This document shows positions 34,334 to 43,764 of a DNA stretch of 48,629 nucleotides, piece after piece. This DNA is from Tychonema sp. LEGE 07203 (GTDB lineage Bacteria > Cyanobacteriota > Cyanobacteriia > Cyanobacteriales > Microcoleaceae): NCBI RefSeq assembly GCF_015207285.1, contig NZ_JADEXD010000031.1:1-48629 (forward strand), in the 5' to 3' direction. Within the stretch, counting starts at the first letter, position 1. Each line of letters opens with the position of its first letter. The translations under genes and the position numbers were made by a program. The notes beneath the pieces were generated by a model. That model made no database searches. It saw only the letters and a list, made by a program, of their open reading frames with translations, and was not told the origin of the DNA.

Positions 34334-35572
34334 TTAATTGTTGATTTGCAAAGCTCTACCGCGCCAAGTCCACCCCCAACCAGTTTCAGTTTTAATCGCA
34401 GAGCCGATCGCAATTGCGGCCACTAACGCACCTCCCAAACCTCCCAACCACCAGTATTTCGTCGAACACTCGGAAATTTCGGCACCCAAGCGGCGCAAAG
34501 TGTAATGATGCCAAATTACGATTGCTGACAAACAAATAGTTAACAAGGTGATGGGGAATTGGTAATTGGTGATTGCTAATTGGTGGTTGGTAATTAGGTT
34601 AGCAATTTCGCCGTTTGCCAGCAAAATACCTAATACCAACCAGGGCATCGGATAAAGAAAAAACATTATGGCGGCCATGTAAACCATCATGCCAAAATTG
34701 CGGTTAGCGCCCAGATACAAATTCTTTGTCCAGCCTTCCCACAAGGCGCTCCAAGAGCGATACATCCGCACGGATGCCAAATTTGCCCCGGAATAAAGTC
34801 CGAGCTTTAAACTCGCACGTTTGATGCGTCGGGCTAATTCCACATCTTCGACAATTTCGCCGGCAACTGCTTCGTGTCCGCCGATTTTTTCGTAGGCCGA
34901 TCGCCTAAATAGCATAAATGGGCCGCCTGCAAAAGCACTGTCTGTTTTTGCAGGATCGTTAACAGCGGTAAAATCGAAGCAAACTGCTAAATGATTGAAC
35001 ATTAACGGCTGTACCAACCATTCGGCAAAACACTCGCAAACCAGGGCTGGCATACAGGTAAACAAGTCTATTTTCTCTGTTTCGGCTGTGGCAATTGCGG
35101 TTTCGATCGCCCCCGGTTTGAGCCGCACGTCGGCATCGATAAATAATAGGAAGTCTCCGGTTGCTTCGCGCACGGCTTGGGCGCAGGCCCAGTTTTTGCC
35201 GGCCCAGTATTGGTTGACCGGTCGCGGCTGACCTGCTAATATTTTAAGGCGGGGGTCATTGAGCTGCTGTTGTAGGGTTTGGGCGATCGACTTAGTGTCG
35301 TCTGTCGATCGATCGTCTGCAATCAAAACCTCTAGGTTGTCCTCCGTCAGCGCTGTACTCTCCAAAATGGCGATCGCGCAATCCCGAATATTCTCAGCTT
35401 CGTTGTATGCTGGTACGATTACCGAAACTTTGGGGAAGAACCCGGTAGAGGGCTGTAACTGCTGAGCCGAACTGCTGTCAGTGCGAGGCGCATTTTGCAC
35501 CGAGCGGCGCAAATTCTTCGTGTAGGCTCTACTTACAATCAGAGAAAAAATTAACAGGGTTAACAATATCAA
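34334..35572 (-). CDS. Family 2 glycosyltransferase, membrane-anchored (CrtQ/CruG/HpnB-like)
   Basis: 412 residues. An N-terminal hydrophobic anchor leads to a GT-A domain: VSVIVPAYNEAENI, IADDRSTDDT, LLFIDADVRL (metal-binding D-x-D), GGPFMLFRRSAYEKIGGH and EIVEDVELARRIKR; transmembrane helices fill the C-terminus. The resemblance suggests glycosylation of a carotenoid or hopanoid-type lipid, but the acceptor is not shown. The start is TTG at 35572, with GAGGT 9 bases upstream and a stop just before. Residues NHQLAITNYQFPIT between two helices are encoded by heptamer repeats (about 34553-34606). Confidence 0.88.
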   Translation of the reverse strand: MILLTLLIFSLIVSRAYTKNLRRSVQNAPRTDSSSAQQLQPSTGFFPKVSVIVPAYNEAENIRDCAIAILESTALTEDNLEVLIADDRSTDDTKSIAQTLQQQLNDPRLKILAGQPRPVNQYWAGKNWACAQAVREATGDFLLFIDADVRLKPGAIETAIATAETEKIDLFTCMPALVCECFAEWLVQPLMFNHLAVCFDFTAVNDPAKTDSAFAGGPFMLFRRSAYEKIGGHEAVAGEIVEDVELARRIKRASLKLGLYSGANLASVRMYRSWSALWEGWTKNLYLGANRNFGMMVYMAAIMFFLYPMPWLVLGILLANGEIANLITNHQLAITNYQFPITLLTICLSAIVIWHHYTLRRLGAEISECSTKYWWLGGLGGALVAAIAIGSAIKTETGWGWTWRGRALQINN

Positions 35573-35684
35573 AGCGAACTGACCTCAAAATTTCGGTGCA
35601 CAGTTTGTCTCTTTAAATATTAAAAAATATTAAAACAAAAAGCTAGTCGATCGCCCGAAAAGTTATTTTGGCGACCTCTTTTGC

Positions 35685-35690
35685 TATAAT
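35685..35690 (+). promoter_or_regulatory. Candidate -10 box TATAAT
   Basis: TTGCTATAATTTGTGAG contains a consensus -10 about 100 bp before the small membrane protein at 35793. The -35 (GTTATT at 35662-35667, 17-bp spacer) is poor. Confidence 0.45.
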
Positions 35691-35792
35691 TTGTGAGCAT
35701 CTTTGGCTTCGCCCGCAGCAAGGGGTCTTACCCCTCACCCGGTCAGCGACCTAAAAGCCGAGGATAGATATCAGTCAAGAGAGGATATGGCA

Positions 35793-35900
35793 ATGGGCGA
35801 ATTTCTGACAGTCGATGTGTTGGCGGACACGATAGCGGTACTCGGTGCGTTGGGTTTTTTCTTTTTAGGATATCAAGCTTTGCAGATGTTGAAAAGATAA
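35793..35900 (+). CDS. 35-residue single-pass membrane protein
   Basis: The frame is open from 35703, but GAGG at 35781-35784 lies 8 bases before ATG 35793, giving a 35-residue peptide. MGEFLTVDVLADTIAVLGALG is followed by FFFLGYQALQMLKR: a short acidic N-terminus, one transmembrane helix and a basic end, as in the tiny subunits of photosynthetic or NDH complexes. I cannot match it to a named subunit. Upstream codons (MASPAARGLTPHP...) look untranslated. Confidence 0.7.
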   Translation: MGEFLTVDVLADTIAVLGALGFFFLGYQALQMLKR

Positions 35901-36144
35901 AGTATGGCAGATATTGAAGGAAGTTCGGCAACGAGCAATGTACGGGATGTAGCGGATGGAAGAAAGTTCGGCAACGAATTCCTAAGGGCGGATGTAGCGG
36001 ACATCAGGAATAATGAACAAGGAATAAGGAAAGAAAAAACTATTCTATAAAGCCTAATTCCCAATCCCTCCGCAACGCTAGAGCCCAATGACCTGTTTTG
36101 CCAATGCCCAATGCCCAATGCCCAGGAGCAACTAAGTTATAATC

Positions 36145-38667
36145 ATGGTGAGCCAACTTTTAGATGGACGCTATCAAATCATTGAAGTCATAGAAACAGG
36201 AGAATTTGGACAAACCTATCTGGCCAAAGATATTCGCCGTCCCGGTGAACCGCAGTGCTTTGTCAAACACCTGCGTCCGGGTACCAAAGAACCGAAATTA
36301 ATTAATACTACGCGCCGTCTTTTCCAAAAAGAAGCAGAAGTTCTAGAAAAGCTCGGTCAACACGACCAAATTCCTCAGCTATTCGCTTATTTTGAAGAAA
36401 ATGAAGAATTTTTCTTAGTTGAATCTTTTATTGCCGGTCACTCGCTATCCACCGAGATTGTACCGGGAAAACCTTTAGCAGAAGAAAAGCTAATTCCTTT
36501 GCTGAAAGAACTGTTAGAAATTTTAGTGTTTGTACACGGACAGGGAGTAATTCACCGAGATATTAAACCGGCTAATTTAATCCGCCGCTATTCAGACAAT
36601 AAGTTAGTTTTGATCGACTTTGGCTCGGTGAAAGAAATTCACATTGCTCAAAGACAAGCGCCGGTAACTGTGCGGATTGGGACGCTGGAATATATGCCGA
36701 TCGAGCAATTTCAATACAACCCGCAACTCAACAGCGATATCTACGCCTTGGGAATGATTGGTATCCAAGCAATGACGGGTTTGCCGGCTTACGATTTGCC
36801 GAAACTGCGGGATTTGAAAAATTCTAATAAAGGCGAAATTGTTTGGCGGCATTTAGCAGTGTGTTCCCAAGCGCTGGCCGATGTTTTGGACAATATGGTG
36901 CGCTACGATTATCGGGAACGCTACCAGTCGGCGGCGGAAGCTTTAGCCGATTTGAGGAAAATTGGCGATCGATCGCGCGCGCGGATTCCCAAGCTGACAA
37001 TATATCGCGAAGAAGTCGATCGGCGCAGCAGCAGCCGGGGTGACATTACAGTCGTCGGTCGGAGAATATTAGAAGAATTGCGCGTCAGTTTGGAATTGCT
37101 ACCAGAAGAAGCAGATGCGATCGAAGATGAGGTATTGAATCCTTACCGCAAATACAGGCAAAAAGGCGAACGCTACGAACAATCGCTGCAAGAAGCAATG
37201 CAGCAAGAATATCCCTTTTCTCTGGAAACTCGCGACGAGTTAAAACGCTTGCAGCAAGTTTTAGGGCTGACTGACGAAGATGCCGCGAGAATCGAAGAAT
37301 TAGTCGTTCCTAAATCTTTATTCGCTAAATTGTACAAGGCGATCGCCACAGTGTTAGAGGGACACCGCAACCCCAACCCGAAAACAGAATTGCAGCCAAC
37401 TCTGGCGGTATCCCCGGAGGTGGATCTGAACGGAAAAACCGATTTGTCGTTAGCGCAGCCCGCCCCTACGGGGGCTACGCCAACGGAGAGGACCGCCACT
37501 CCCCCAGCAATTGTCCCCAAAGAACCTCGCAAATTCAATCCTTATCTCGCCGGAGCAAGTATTGCAGCACTCTTAGCTGCGATCGGCGGAATTTACGGAT
37601 ATCTCAAGTGGCAAGAATGGCAGCAAGGATTGCAACAAGAAGCCCAACAGCTCAATCAAATTGAATCTCTCTATAAAGCCAGCAATTATGAAGGCTGCAT
37701 CAACCAAATCCCCACAATTACCAACACCAACAGCACCTATACCTCCGTTAAAAACTTACAAGAAAAGTGCCAAGCAGGCCTGCGCTGGAAAAACGCCAAA
37801 GTCAAAAACTTCGCTCAGCACGCAGATGCCGTCGGGGCTGTTGCTTTCAGTCCAGACGGCTTAATGCTAGCCAGCGGCTCTAAAGACAAAACCATCCAAA
37901 TTTGGGATTTAGCTACAGGCAAATCGATCCGCACTTTCCCCGGAGACTCATCCACCATTTGGTCGGTTGCTTTCGACTCAAACGGTACGAAACTTGCCAG
38001 CGGCACAGGTTTTTGGAGAGTCATGCTGTGGGATTTGAAAACAGGGCAAGGGACGCGCCTTCTCGATCACACAGCTTCTGTTTGGTCCGTCGCTTTCAGC
38101 CCCGACGACAAGCTGATTGCTAGCGGCAGCGGAGACAAAACCACGAAAATTTCGGATGCAGCAACTGGCAGTTTGATCTATAATTTGCCAGACCATACAG
38201 ACTTTGTTTATTCTGTTGCTTTCACTCCCGACGGCCAAAGTTTGGTGAGCGCTTCTAAGGACAAAAAAATTACAATTGTTGATGTAGAAACGGGGAGGTT
38301 GCTCAAAACTCTTGAGGGACACGGCGACCAGGTGAGGTCGGTTGCTGTCAGCCCGGACGGCAAAACCATTGTTAGCGGTTCCTACGATGAAAGTATTAAA
38401 ATCTGGAATCTAGAAACAGGAGATTTAATTCGCTCTATCAAGGGACATTCTGATGATGTTGTCTCGGTTGCTATTAGCCCGGACGGGAATTTTATTGCCA
38501 GCGGGAGCAAGGATAAAACTATTAAAGTTTGGGACTTTGCTACCGGAGAATTGCTGAATACTTTGACCGGACATACCGATGAGGTTTATGTGGTGACTTT
38601 TAGTCCCGACGGCAAAACTATTGCTAGCGGTTCTAAAGACAATACTATTAAGTTGTGGCTCAGGTAA
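36145..38667 (+). CDS. Serine/threonine protein kinase with seven WD40 repeats
   Basis: 840 residues. Kinase domain 1-280: glycine loop ETGEFGQTYLAK, Lys in CFVKHL, catalytic IHRDIKPAN (about 136) and LIDFGSVKE (about 157). A helical segment (about 305-400: LELLPEEADAIEDEVLNPYR, LKRLQQVLGLTDEDAARIEE) found in other cyanobacterial WD40 kinases follows, then a linker, one transmembrane helix (about 470-490) and seven WD40 repeats (about 555-840), one full propeller. The linker stretch AQPAPTGATPTERT is encoded by CCCGCCCCTACGGGGGCTAC, which looks like a repeat insertion. Substrates unknown. Confidence 0.94.
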   Translation: MVSQLLDGRYQIIEVIETGEFGQTYLAKDIRRPGEPQCFVKHLRPGTKEPKLINTTRRLFQKEAEVLEKLGQHDQIPQLFAYFEENEEFFLVESFIAGHSLSTEIVPGKPLAEEKLIPLLKELLEILVFVHGQGVIHRDIKPANLIRRYSDNKLVLIDFGSVKEIHIAQRQAPVTVRIGTLEYMPIEQFQYNPQLNSDIYALGMIGIQAMTGLPAYDLPKLRDLKNSNKGEIVWRHLAVCSQALADVLDNMVRYDYRERYQSAAEALADLRKIGDRSRARIPKLTIYREEVDRRSSSRGDITVVGRRILEELRVSLELLPEEADAIEDEVLNPYRKYRQKGERYEQSLQEAMQQEYPFSLETRDELKRLQQVLGLTDEDAARIEELVVPKSLFAKLYKAIATVLEGHRNPNPKTELQPTLAVSPEVDLNGKTDLSLAQPAPTGATPTERTATPPAIVPKEPRKFNPYLAGASIAALLAAIGGIYGYLKWQEWQQGLQQEAQQLNQIESLYKASNYEGCINQIPTITNTNSTYTSVKNLQEKCQAGLRWKNAKVKNFAQHADAVGAVAFSPDGLMLASGSKDKTIQIWDLATGKSIRTFPGDSSTIWSVAFDSNGTKLASGTGFWRVMLWDLKTGQGTRLLDHTASVWSVAFSPDDKLIASGSGDKTTKISDAATGSLIYNLPDHTDFVYSVAFTPDGQSLVSASKDKKITIVDVETGRLLKTLEGHGDQVRSVAVSPDGKTIVSGSYDESIKIWNLETGDLIRSIKGHSDDVVSVAISPDGNFIASGSKDKTIKVWDFATGELLNTLTGHTDEVYVVTFSPDGKTIASGSKDNTIKLWLR

Positions 38668-39032
38668 TTTGAAGGAAGAAGGAAGAAGTCCGAGGGAAGA
38701 AGTCCGAGGGAAGAAGTCCGAGGGAAGAAGTCCGAGGGAAGAGGGAAGAAGTCCGAGGGAAGAAGTCCGAGGGAAGAAGGAAGAAGTCCGAGGGAAGAAG
38801 TCCGAGGGGATCATCTCATTCTACTCGTTACCAGGCTCCGGCCTGGTAACGCAGATCCGGAGGCTCTGCCTCTACTACTCGTTACCAGGCTCCGGCCTGG
38901 TAACGCAGATCCGGAGGCTCTGCCTCTATTTTTTCAAGGGAGGCAGAGCCTCTAGATATCATTTCCCAGGCTGGAGTCTGGGAACCAGTTAAACAGATAA
39001 TTGCGCTAGCGCTGCTACGAATCGCCTCTGAT
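38668..39032. repeat. Tandem repeats after the kinase gene
   Basis: From about 38670 to 38815 there are about nine copies of a 14-bp unit, AGAAGTCCGAGGGA, with some irregular spacers. From 38822 to 38929 there are two copies of a 54-bp unit with hairpin TACCAGGCTCCGGCCTGGTA and AGGCTCTGCCT, then a degenerate third hairpin. The hairpins may act as terminators between the convergent genes. No gene. Confidence 0.8.
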
Positions 39033-40517
39033 TTAATTGCAGTAATTAAGCTCGTTTTCTAATGATTTGGGAAAGTGCCAAGCAGGCGTTTCTAATTCCT
39101 CATCACTTAGATGATTTTCAGTTGAGTCCTCTCGGACTTTAAAAAAGTAGTAGAGGTTCGCCAGGGTTAAATCAGATATTTCTTGCAAGTTCGAGCCAGC
39201 TAAAGCTTGATAGCCAGTGGCGATTGCCCGCTGGCTGATATAAAATTCGTATCCCCGGCGGATTTTCGGATTGAGGGCGAAGGCTAATTGGTCGCGCAAG
39301 GATAGGAAGTGAGACTTTTGCTTTAAATTCTCATAAAGTCCAGGTTCCGCAGCTAAGATCGCGAATGTAGTGTGCACGTGGGTTTTTAAATCATCGCCGC
39401 TGAGCCGATCTAAACCAGCCAACTGGTGCTGCTCTTTGGGAGACAAAGTTTGCATCCAATCAACCTCATTTTGCCAAAACTCTATTACACTTAGATCGTG
39501 ACCGAGAATCCTAGTAACTTCGGGAAATAAAAAATCTAGTTCAAATTCCGATTGACATCCTTTAACAACAGTTAGAAGGTCTAGACGAATTTTTGATTGG
39601 AGTCCGAGCAGGCGATCGCTCGCCATATCGTAAGCCCGCTGCAATTCAAACGTGACGGCGATCGCCTGCTCGATCGCCCAAACACATTCCATTTGCCGGA
39701 TCTGTCCGGCAGAAGACAGCCCCTCCAACAAACTGGGACGCTCGTAAATATTTAAAGCCTCAAACAGCATATCCCGCCCGCTACTAATTTCGGAATTCCG
39801 AAGTTTAATATCGGGCAATGTCAAAGCCGACTGACAGCGTTTGACAGCCTTAGAAAAAATATCATAACCGTCAACCAGTTTCTGACGGTGCAGTGCAAAA
39901 TTAGAGTCGTGAGCTACCTGAAAAATCTGCTGGATCACCTCAACTCCCCGCTCCTTAAGGATGTGTCTGAGATCGATAAACCCGTCTTTAATTTTTAGCT
40001 TCTGATGCTTGGCTTCTTCTCTAATTTTTAATACTTGGTCGAAGTTTACTGCCGACAAAACTGCACTCGATACAGCGCCAATACCAATCACAGCAACAGT
40101 TGCTTGCATCACCGCCAAATTAATTTTTAGACAGTTAAGCATCCTGTATATTTTTTGAAACCCCTGATGAGTTTGAGCAAGCTGCAACGGTGCCACAGTC
40201 ACGTACACGGGAGCTACCAACGGCTGCACGGGCCCGCCTCCGGCTAACTGTGCGAGCAATCCTAAAACTCCGCGATCGGATAGAGTTGCAGTTGTTGATG
40301 GATAAAAAACTTTTGCGATCTCGACAAACTCCCCTGTCACCGGATCTCTAGCTGCGGGGAGCAATTTTCCTGTTTTGGCGACAGGCTGTACGAGGTGGCC
40401 AGTATTGAGTAGATCCTGAGTAGCAGGGGTGAACAGATAATCCATGTTGTGACACCAGTTTAAAAAAAGAATACAACTGATGAAGCCCGTGTTCCACACC
40501 GTTAGGTCATCTGTCAT
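39033..40517 (-). CDS. Unrecognised protein, divergent partner of 40638
   Basis: 494 residues from ATG 40517; a second in-frame ATG at 40445 (MDYLFTPATQD) is a plausible alternative start. One hydrophobic helix (about 134-160: INLAVMQATVAVIGIGAVSS) is followed by about 330 mostly helical residues with KIREEAKHQKLKIKDGFIDL and HDSNFALHRQKLVDGYDIF. No known catalytic motif. It could be a membrane-attached helical effector or a structural protein. The next gene is divergent, 120 bp away. Confidence 0.75.
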   Translation of the reverse strand: MTDDLTVWNTGFISCILFLNWCHNMDYLFTPATQDLLNTGHLVQPVAKTGKLLPAARDPVTGEFVEIAKVFYPSTTATLSDRGVLGLLAQLAGGGPVQPLVAPVYVTVAPLQLAQTHQGFQKIYRMLNCLKINLAVMQATVAVIGIGAVSSAVLSAVNFDQVLKIREEAKHQKLKIKDGFIDLRHILKERGVEVIQQIFQVAHDSNFALHRQKLVDGYDIFSKAVKRCQSALTLPDIKLRNSEISSGRDMLFEALNIYERPSLLEGLSSAGQIRQMECVWAIEQAIAVTFELQRAYDMASDRLLGLQSKIRLDLLTVVKGCQSEFELDFLFPEVTRILGHDLSVIEFWQNEVDWMQTLSPKEQHQLAGLDRLSGDDLKTHVHTTFAILAAEPGLYENLKQKSHFLSLRDQLAFALNPKIRRGYEFYISQRAIATGYQALAGSNLQEISDLTLANLYYFFKVREDSTENHLSDEELETPAWHFPKSLENELNYCN

Positions 40518-40637
40518 TCCCCATTCCCAATTCTAAAATATAAAATCTAAAATCTAAAATGGTGTGACTCAGTTTGTATTCAAAAAGGCAGATGTTCTGT
40601 ATTGTATGCTATTTAGGGAAATGAGGAAGGAAAGGAA

Positions 40638-41663
40638 ATGAATGAGTATCTCAAGGTATTTCAGGCTATTACCCAGTTTAGCGATCGATTGTTGGCAGAC
40701 GAATATAAATCCGTGGAGATTAAACAGTCAGCTACCCACCTAAACTTAGATGTGGAACGCTGCATTGACGAAATTAAGCAGTCTGCCTTCAGACTCAAGG
40801 AGTTAGTTGAGGTATGTTTCAAAGATATATCTCAGGCTGAAGATGTCTGGAATAGCAAGCCGAGAATTGCTGGAGCATCTCCTGTTGAGGTATGGGAGCA
40901 AATTGGCGAACTAAGCGGATGCGATGTGAGAATTCGCAATTTAGGAAAACAGGGCAAATATGATGCTGTTGTTAAAGTTCGGAAATCCTGGAGCGAGAAA
41001 ACTACCAAGTTAAAAAATCTGTGGTTTTTGTGGGACAAAAATCATCAAGTGTTTCAAAGAGATACTATCGGTTTTTTTGAACAAGATAATTTGCATAAAG
41101 AGTTGCGAAATGAAGTAGATTATCAGGTCGAGCGAGTAATTTTGATTGTGGAAAATGAACTTAACTTAATTTTTAAAGAGTTACAATCTATTGATATAGA
41201 AAAAATTGAATCTTGTATTGAATGCTTCGACCTCCACAGTCAATTGAGATTTAGAGAGCGACTGCAATCAATAGGTGGCGAAATTGTATCTAAGTTTACG
41301 GAACCTCTGAAATATTTGCCGGAATCTTACCTAAAAACTTTTAAAGACACGCTGAAATCTCCTGTAGAAACTCTGGTTCATAAAAGTAAAATGGGAATCA
41401 GTTTGATCGATTTTGAAGAGTCTTGTAAAGTGATTGAGTCAATCATGGATGATTTGATTGTAGAAATTTTTGATGACCGCGTGAAACTGGCAATTCACAC
41501 CGTTGAAAAAGCGATGATGTTCTACAATAATTTTTTAGAAAAGCAGGCGCGGTACCAGCAAGAAACAGCTCAACAGCGACTGGCGGAAAAAGATTGGATG
41601 GAATACCAGCGGCTGCAACTCAGGGAAGTTCAGCAGTGTATTGAAGCAGTCATTAATCATTAG
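40638..41663 (+). CDS. Unrecognised helical protein, divergent partner of 39033
   Basis: 341 residues, ATG preceded by GGAAAGGA. Almost entirely predicted helix, charged and without transmembrane segments or known motifs; sections such as HLNLDVERCIDEIKQSAFRL, KVRKSWSEKTTKLKNLW and FLEKQARYQQETAQQRLAEK suggest coiled coil. It shares a 120-bp promoter region with the membrane protein on the other strand, so the two may work together. Its codons are AT-richer than those of its neighbours. Confidence 0.75.
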   Translation: MNEYLKVFQAITQFSDRLLADEYKSVEIKQSATHLNLDVERCIDEIKQSAFRLKELVEVCFKDISQAEDVWNSKPRIAGASPVEVWEQIGELSGCDVRIRNLGKQGKYDAVVKVRKSWSEKTTKLKNLWFLWDKNHQVFQRDTIGFFEQDNLHKELRNEVDYQVERVILIVENELNLIFKELQSIDIEKIESCIECFDLHSQLRFRERLQSIGGEIVSKFTEPLKYLPESYLKTFKDTLKSPVETLVHKSKMGISLIDFEESCKVIESIMDDLIVEIFDDRVKLAIHTVEKAMMFYNNFLEKQARYQQETAQQRLAEKDWMEYQRLQLREVQQCIEAVINH

Positions 41664-41998
41664 TCAGTGGGCAGTGGGCAGTGGGCCGTGGGCAGTTGGT
41701 TGTTGGTATTATAGCCTTTCGAACTCTCATATGAGGTACTGTCGGGAATCGGCCCGCGCCGGCCTCCGTGGCCCGCGCCGGGCATAGGGCATAAGGCATA
41801 AGGCATACCTCATCTTTCTGATAAGTGCTATATACCAATTTCATAAAATAGTGCTACAGTTAGTATGTGTGTTTTAGACATCGAACTTTATAAAGCAGAA
41901 CTCGTATTTGTAGCGCCACTTTATGAAATTGGTATTAACAACTAACAATTAACAACTAACAATTAACAACTGCCAACTAACAACTGACAATTAGCTGA
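41664..41998. other. STRR and MITE-filled gap
   Basis: No gene. Heptamers GGCAGTG (41675-41700), CATAAGG/CATAGGG (41780-41812) and AACAATT/AACTAAC (41938-41990) flank a MITE-like element at 41832-41935. Confidence 0.75.
41832..41935. mobile_element. MITE-like element (family B, best-preserved copy)
   Basis: 104 bp with inverted ends of about 27 bp and two or three mismatches (41832-41858 against 41909-41935; start ATACCAATTTCATAAAATAG). No coding capacity. Confidence 0.8.
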
Positions 41999-42322
41999 TT
42001 ATTGATATTGACCGCTAAGTTCGTAAACGATCGCCCCCAAAGATGCCAAACTAGCTAAAATCAGCATTCCAGCCGGCATGAACTTGCGAGTTTTGACCAG
42101 CCGTAAAATAAAGACTATTGCTAAAACAGCGGAGATGGCTGCTGCTAATGTTAAACCCCAACTTTGTCCCATGAGTTGGGCGCTGCCGGCAAAAATTAGC
42201 AGCGAACCGCTAATCAGGCCGGAAATAAGGGAGGCTTGGCTTTTGGCTTTGATATAACCCATGATGCCGCCAACCAGTGTTAAAATGCCGTAGCCGATCG
42301 CCGCTGCTGTACCTAAATTCAT
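41999..42322 (-). CDS. TMEM14 family small membrane protein
   Basis: 107 residues with three or four transmembrane helices and the glycine-rich start AAAIGYGILTLVGGIMGYIKAKS of the TMEM14/UPF0136 family, relatives of plant FAX fatty-acid exporters. Transport of lipid or porphyrin-type molecules is inferred from the family. GAGGA lies 7 bases before the ATG. Divergent from the AAA+ gene. Confidence 0.88.
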   Translation of the reverse strand: MNLGTAAAIGYGILTLVGGIMGYIKAKSQASLISGLISGSLLIFAGSAQLMGQSWGLTLAAAISAVLAIVFILRLVKTRKFMPAGMLILASLASLGAIVYELSGQYQ

Positions 42323-42448
42323 TTTTAATCCTCACAATTTTACTCTTTGCATCTAAGTTTATACAGCGAGACCTGCTATTTCGGTCACAAATTGTTAGAA
42401 AATTTATTAAACCCAGTCAAGATATCTAACTGTTATACAATTGCCCTT

Positions 42449-43753
42449 ATGTCAGCCCTAACCTCTGGTGCGATCGCCCAAATCCGTTACCTCCAGCGCC
42501 AAGCGGCATCCCTGCTGCTGTATCAATCTGTTCTCAAAAGCCCCACAGCTAGAGCCTTTCTCGACTTGCTGCAAGCTCTCCACCACAGCGAAATCAGCGG
42601 TTTAGAGTGTCAGGTGGCCTACGGCAACTGGTTCAAAGTTCAGGCAGAGCAAAATCTGAGCTGGAAAGATTCTCTGATTAGGGAAATTCTCAAAGACGAA
42701 AATCCCTTTTCTCGCAAGGCTCAACAAACAGATTTTGCAAGTTTGCCACCAGCTTTGGTGGAGGCCGCCCGACACGATTTACAAGTGCTGCAAAATATTT
42801 ACGAATGCAGCAGCGAACAGTTGAGCAAGTGGGTGCGGGTAGCAGGTCAACTTGACGCAGTGCCTCCGATTTGGCATTGCGAAACTGTAGCAGAACCGGG
42901 CGATAAACCCCTGTACGGACAACTGGAAAAATGGTCTGGTGCTGCGGAATCTTTGGCAGAATATTACCGAAAGTTTGGTACTGGTTTGTTTGCCGAATAT
43001 CGCGCTTTTAGCTGGCGTTCTGGGCAGTTGGCGGGTATTTCGCATCCCGATCGCATAAATTTGAAAGAGTTGGTTTGCTGCGATTGGCAGCGCGATGCTC
43101 TGGTGAAAAATACGGAGTTTTTGCTGGCTGGTTATCCGGCTTTGCACGTCTTGCTTTACGGGAGTCGCGGTTCTGGTAAGTCTTCTTTGGTGAAGTCGCT
43201 GCTCAATGAATTTGGATCTCGCAATTTACGGTTGATTGAAGTATCTAAATCTGATTTGCAAGATTTGCCGCTAATTGTTGACAAGTTGCGGGGAGTTCCT
43301 CAAAAGTTTATTATTTTTGTGGATGACCTTTCTTTTGAGGAAGATGATGATGCTTTTAAATCCTTGAAAGTGGTTTTAGAAGGAAATGTCACTGCCCGCT
43401 CTCAAAATGTGGTAGTTTATGCCACATCTAACCGACGGCATTTAATTCGAGAGTTTTTTGATGACAGGCCTCGCCCCCGTGACGGAGATGAAGTTCACGC
43501 TTGGGATACGGTGCAGGAAAAACTTTCGTTTAGCGATCGCTTTGGCTTGACTTTAACTTTTGAACCGGCGGATCAAAACACTTATTTAAGCATTGTCCGA
43601 CATCTGGCAGAAATTGCTGGAATCAAACTCGCTTCTGAGGATTTGGAACACCGCGCGAAAGAATGGGCAACTCGCCGCAACGGGCGATCGGGCAGGACTG
43701 CGCGGCAGTTTGTTGATTTCCTGAAAGCAGATTTAGCGCTTTTTGACAAGTAG
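42449..43753 (+). CDS. AAA+ ATPase, DUF815 family
   Basis: 434 residues from ATG 42449; the frame is open to TTG 42347, but those residues (HLSLYSETCYFGHK) are not family-like. A helical N-terminal half precedes an ATPase domain with Walker A LLYGSRGSGKSSLVK (about 233-247), Walker B FIIFVDDLSFEEDDD, a sensor-1 like VVYATSNRRHL and an arginine-rich FFDDRPRPRDGDEV. DUF815 proteins are widespread and uncharacterised. It is followed by an inverted repeat at 43765-43831. Confidence 0.9.
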   Translation: MSALTSGAIAQIRYLQRQAASLLLYQSVLKSPTARAFLDLLQALHHSEISGLECQVAYGNWFKVQAEQNLSWKDSLIREILKDENPFSRKAQQTDFASLPPALVEAARHDLQVLQNIYECSSEQLSKWVRVAGQLDAVPPIWHCETVAEPGDKPLYGQLEKWSGAAESLAEYYRKFGTGLFAEYRAFSWRSGQLAGISHPDRINLKELVCCDWQRDALVKNTEFLLAGYPALHVLLYGSRGSGKSSLVKSLLNEFGSRNLRLIEVSKSDLQDLPLIVDKLRGVPQKFIIFVDDLSFEEDDDAFKSLKVVLEGNVTARSQNVVVYATSNRRHLIREFFDDRPRPRDGDEVHAWDTVQEKLSFSDRFGLTLTFEPADQNTYLSIVRHLAEIAGIKLASEDLEHRAKEWATRRNGRSGRTARQFVDFLKADLALFDK

Positions 43754-43764
43754 ATTGCCCCGGC

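Noticed and set aside
38670..38929. Possible CRISPR or phage repeat array
   Set aside because: 14-bp and 54-bp direct tandem units with no unique spacers and no cas genes.
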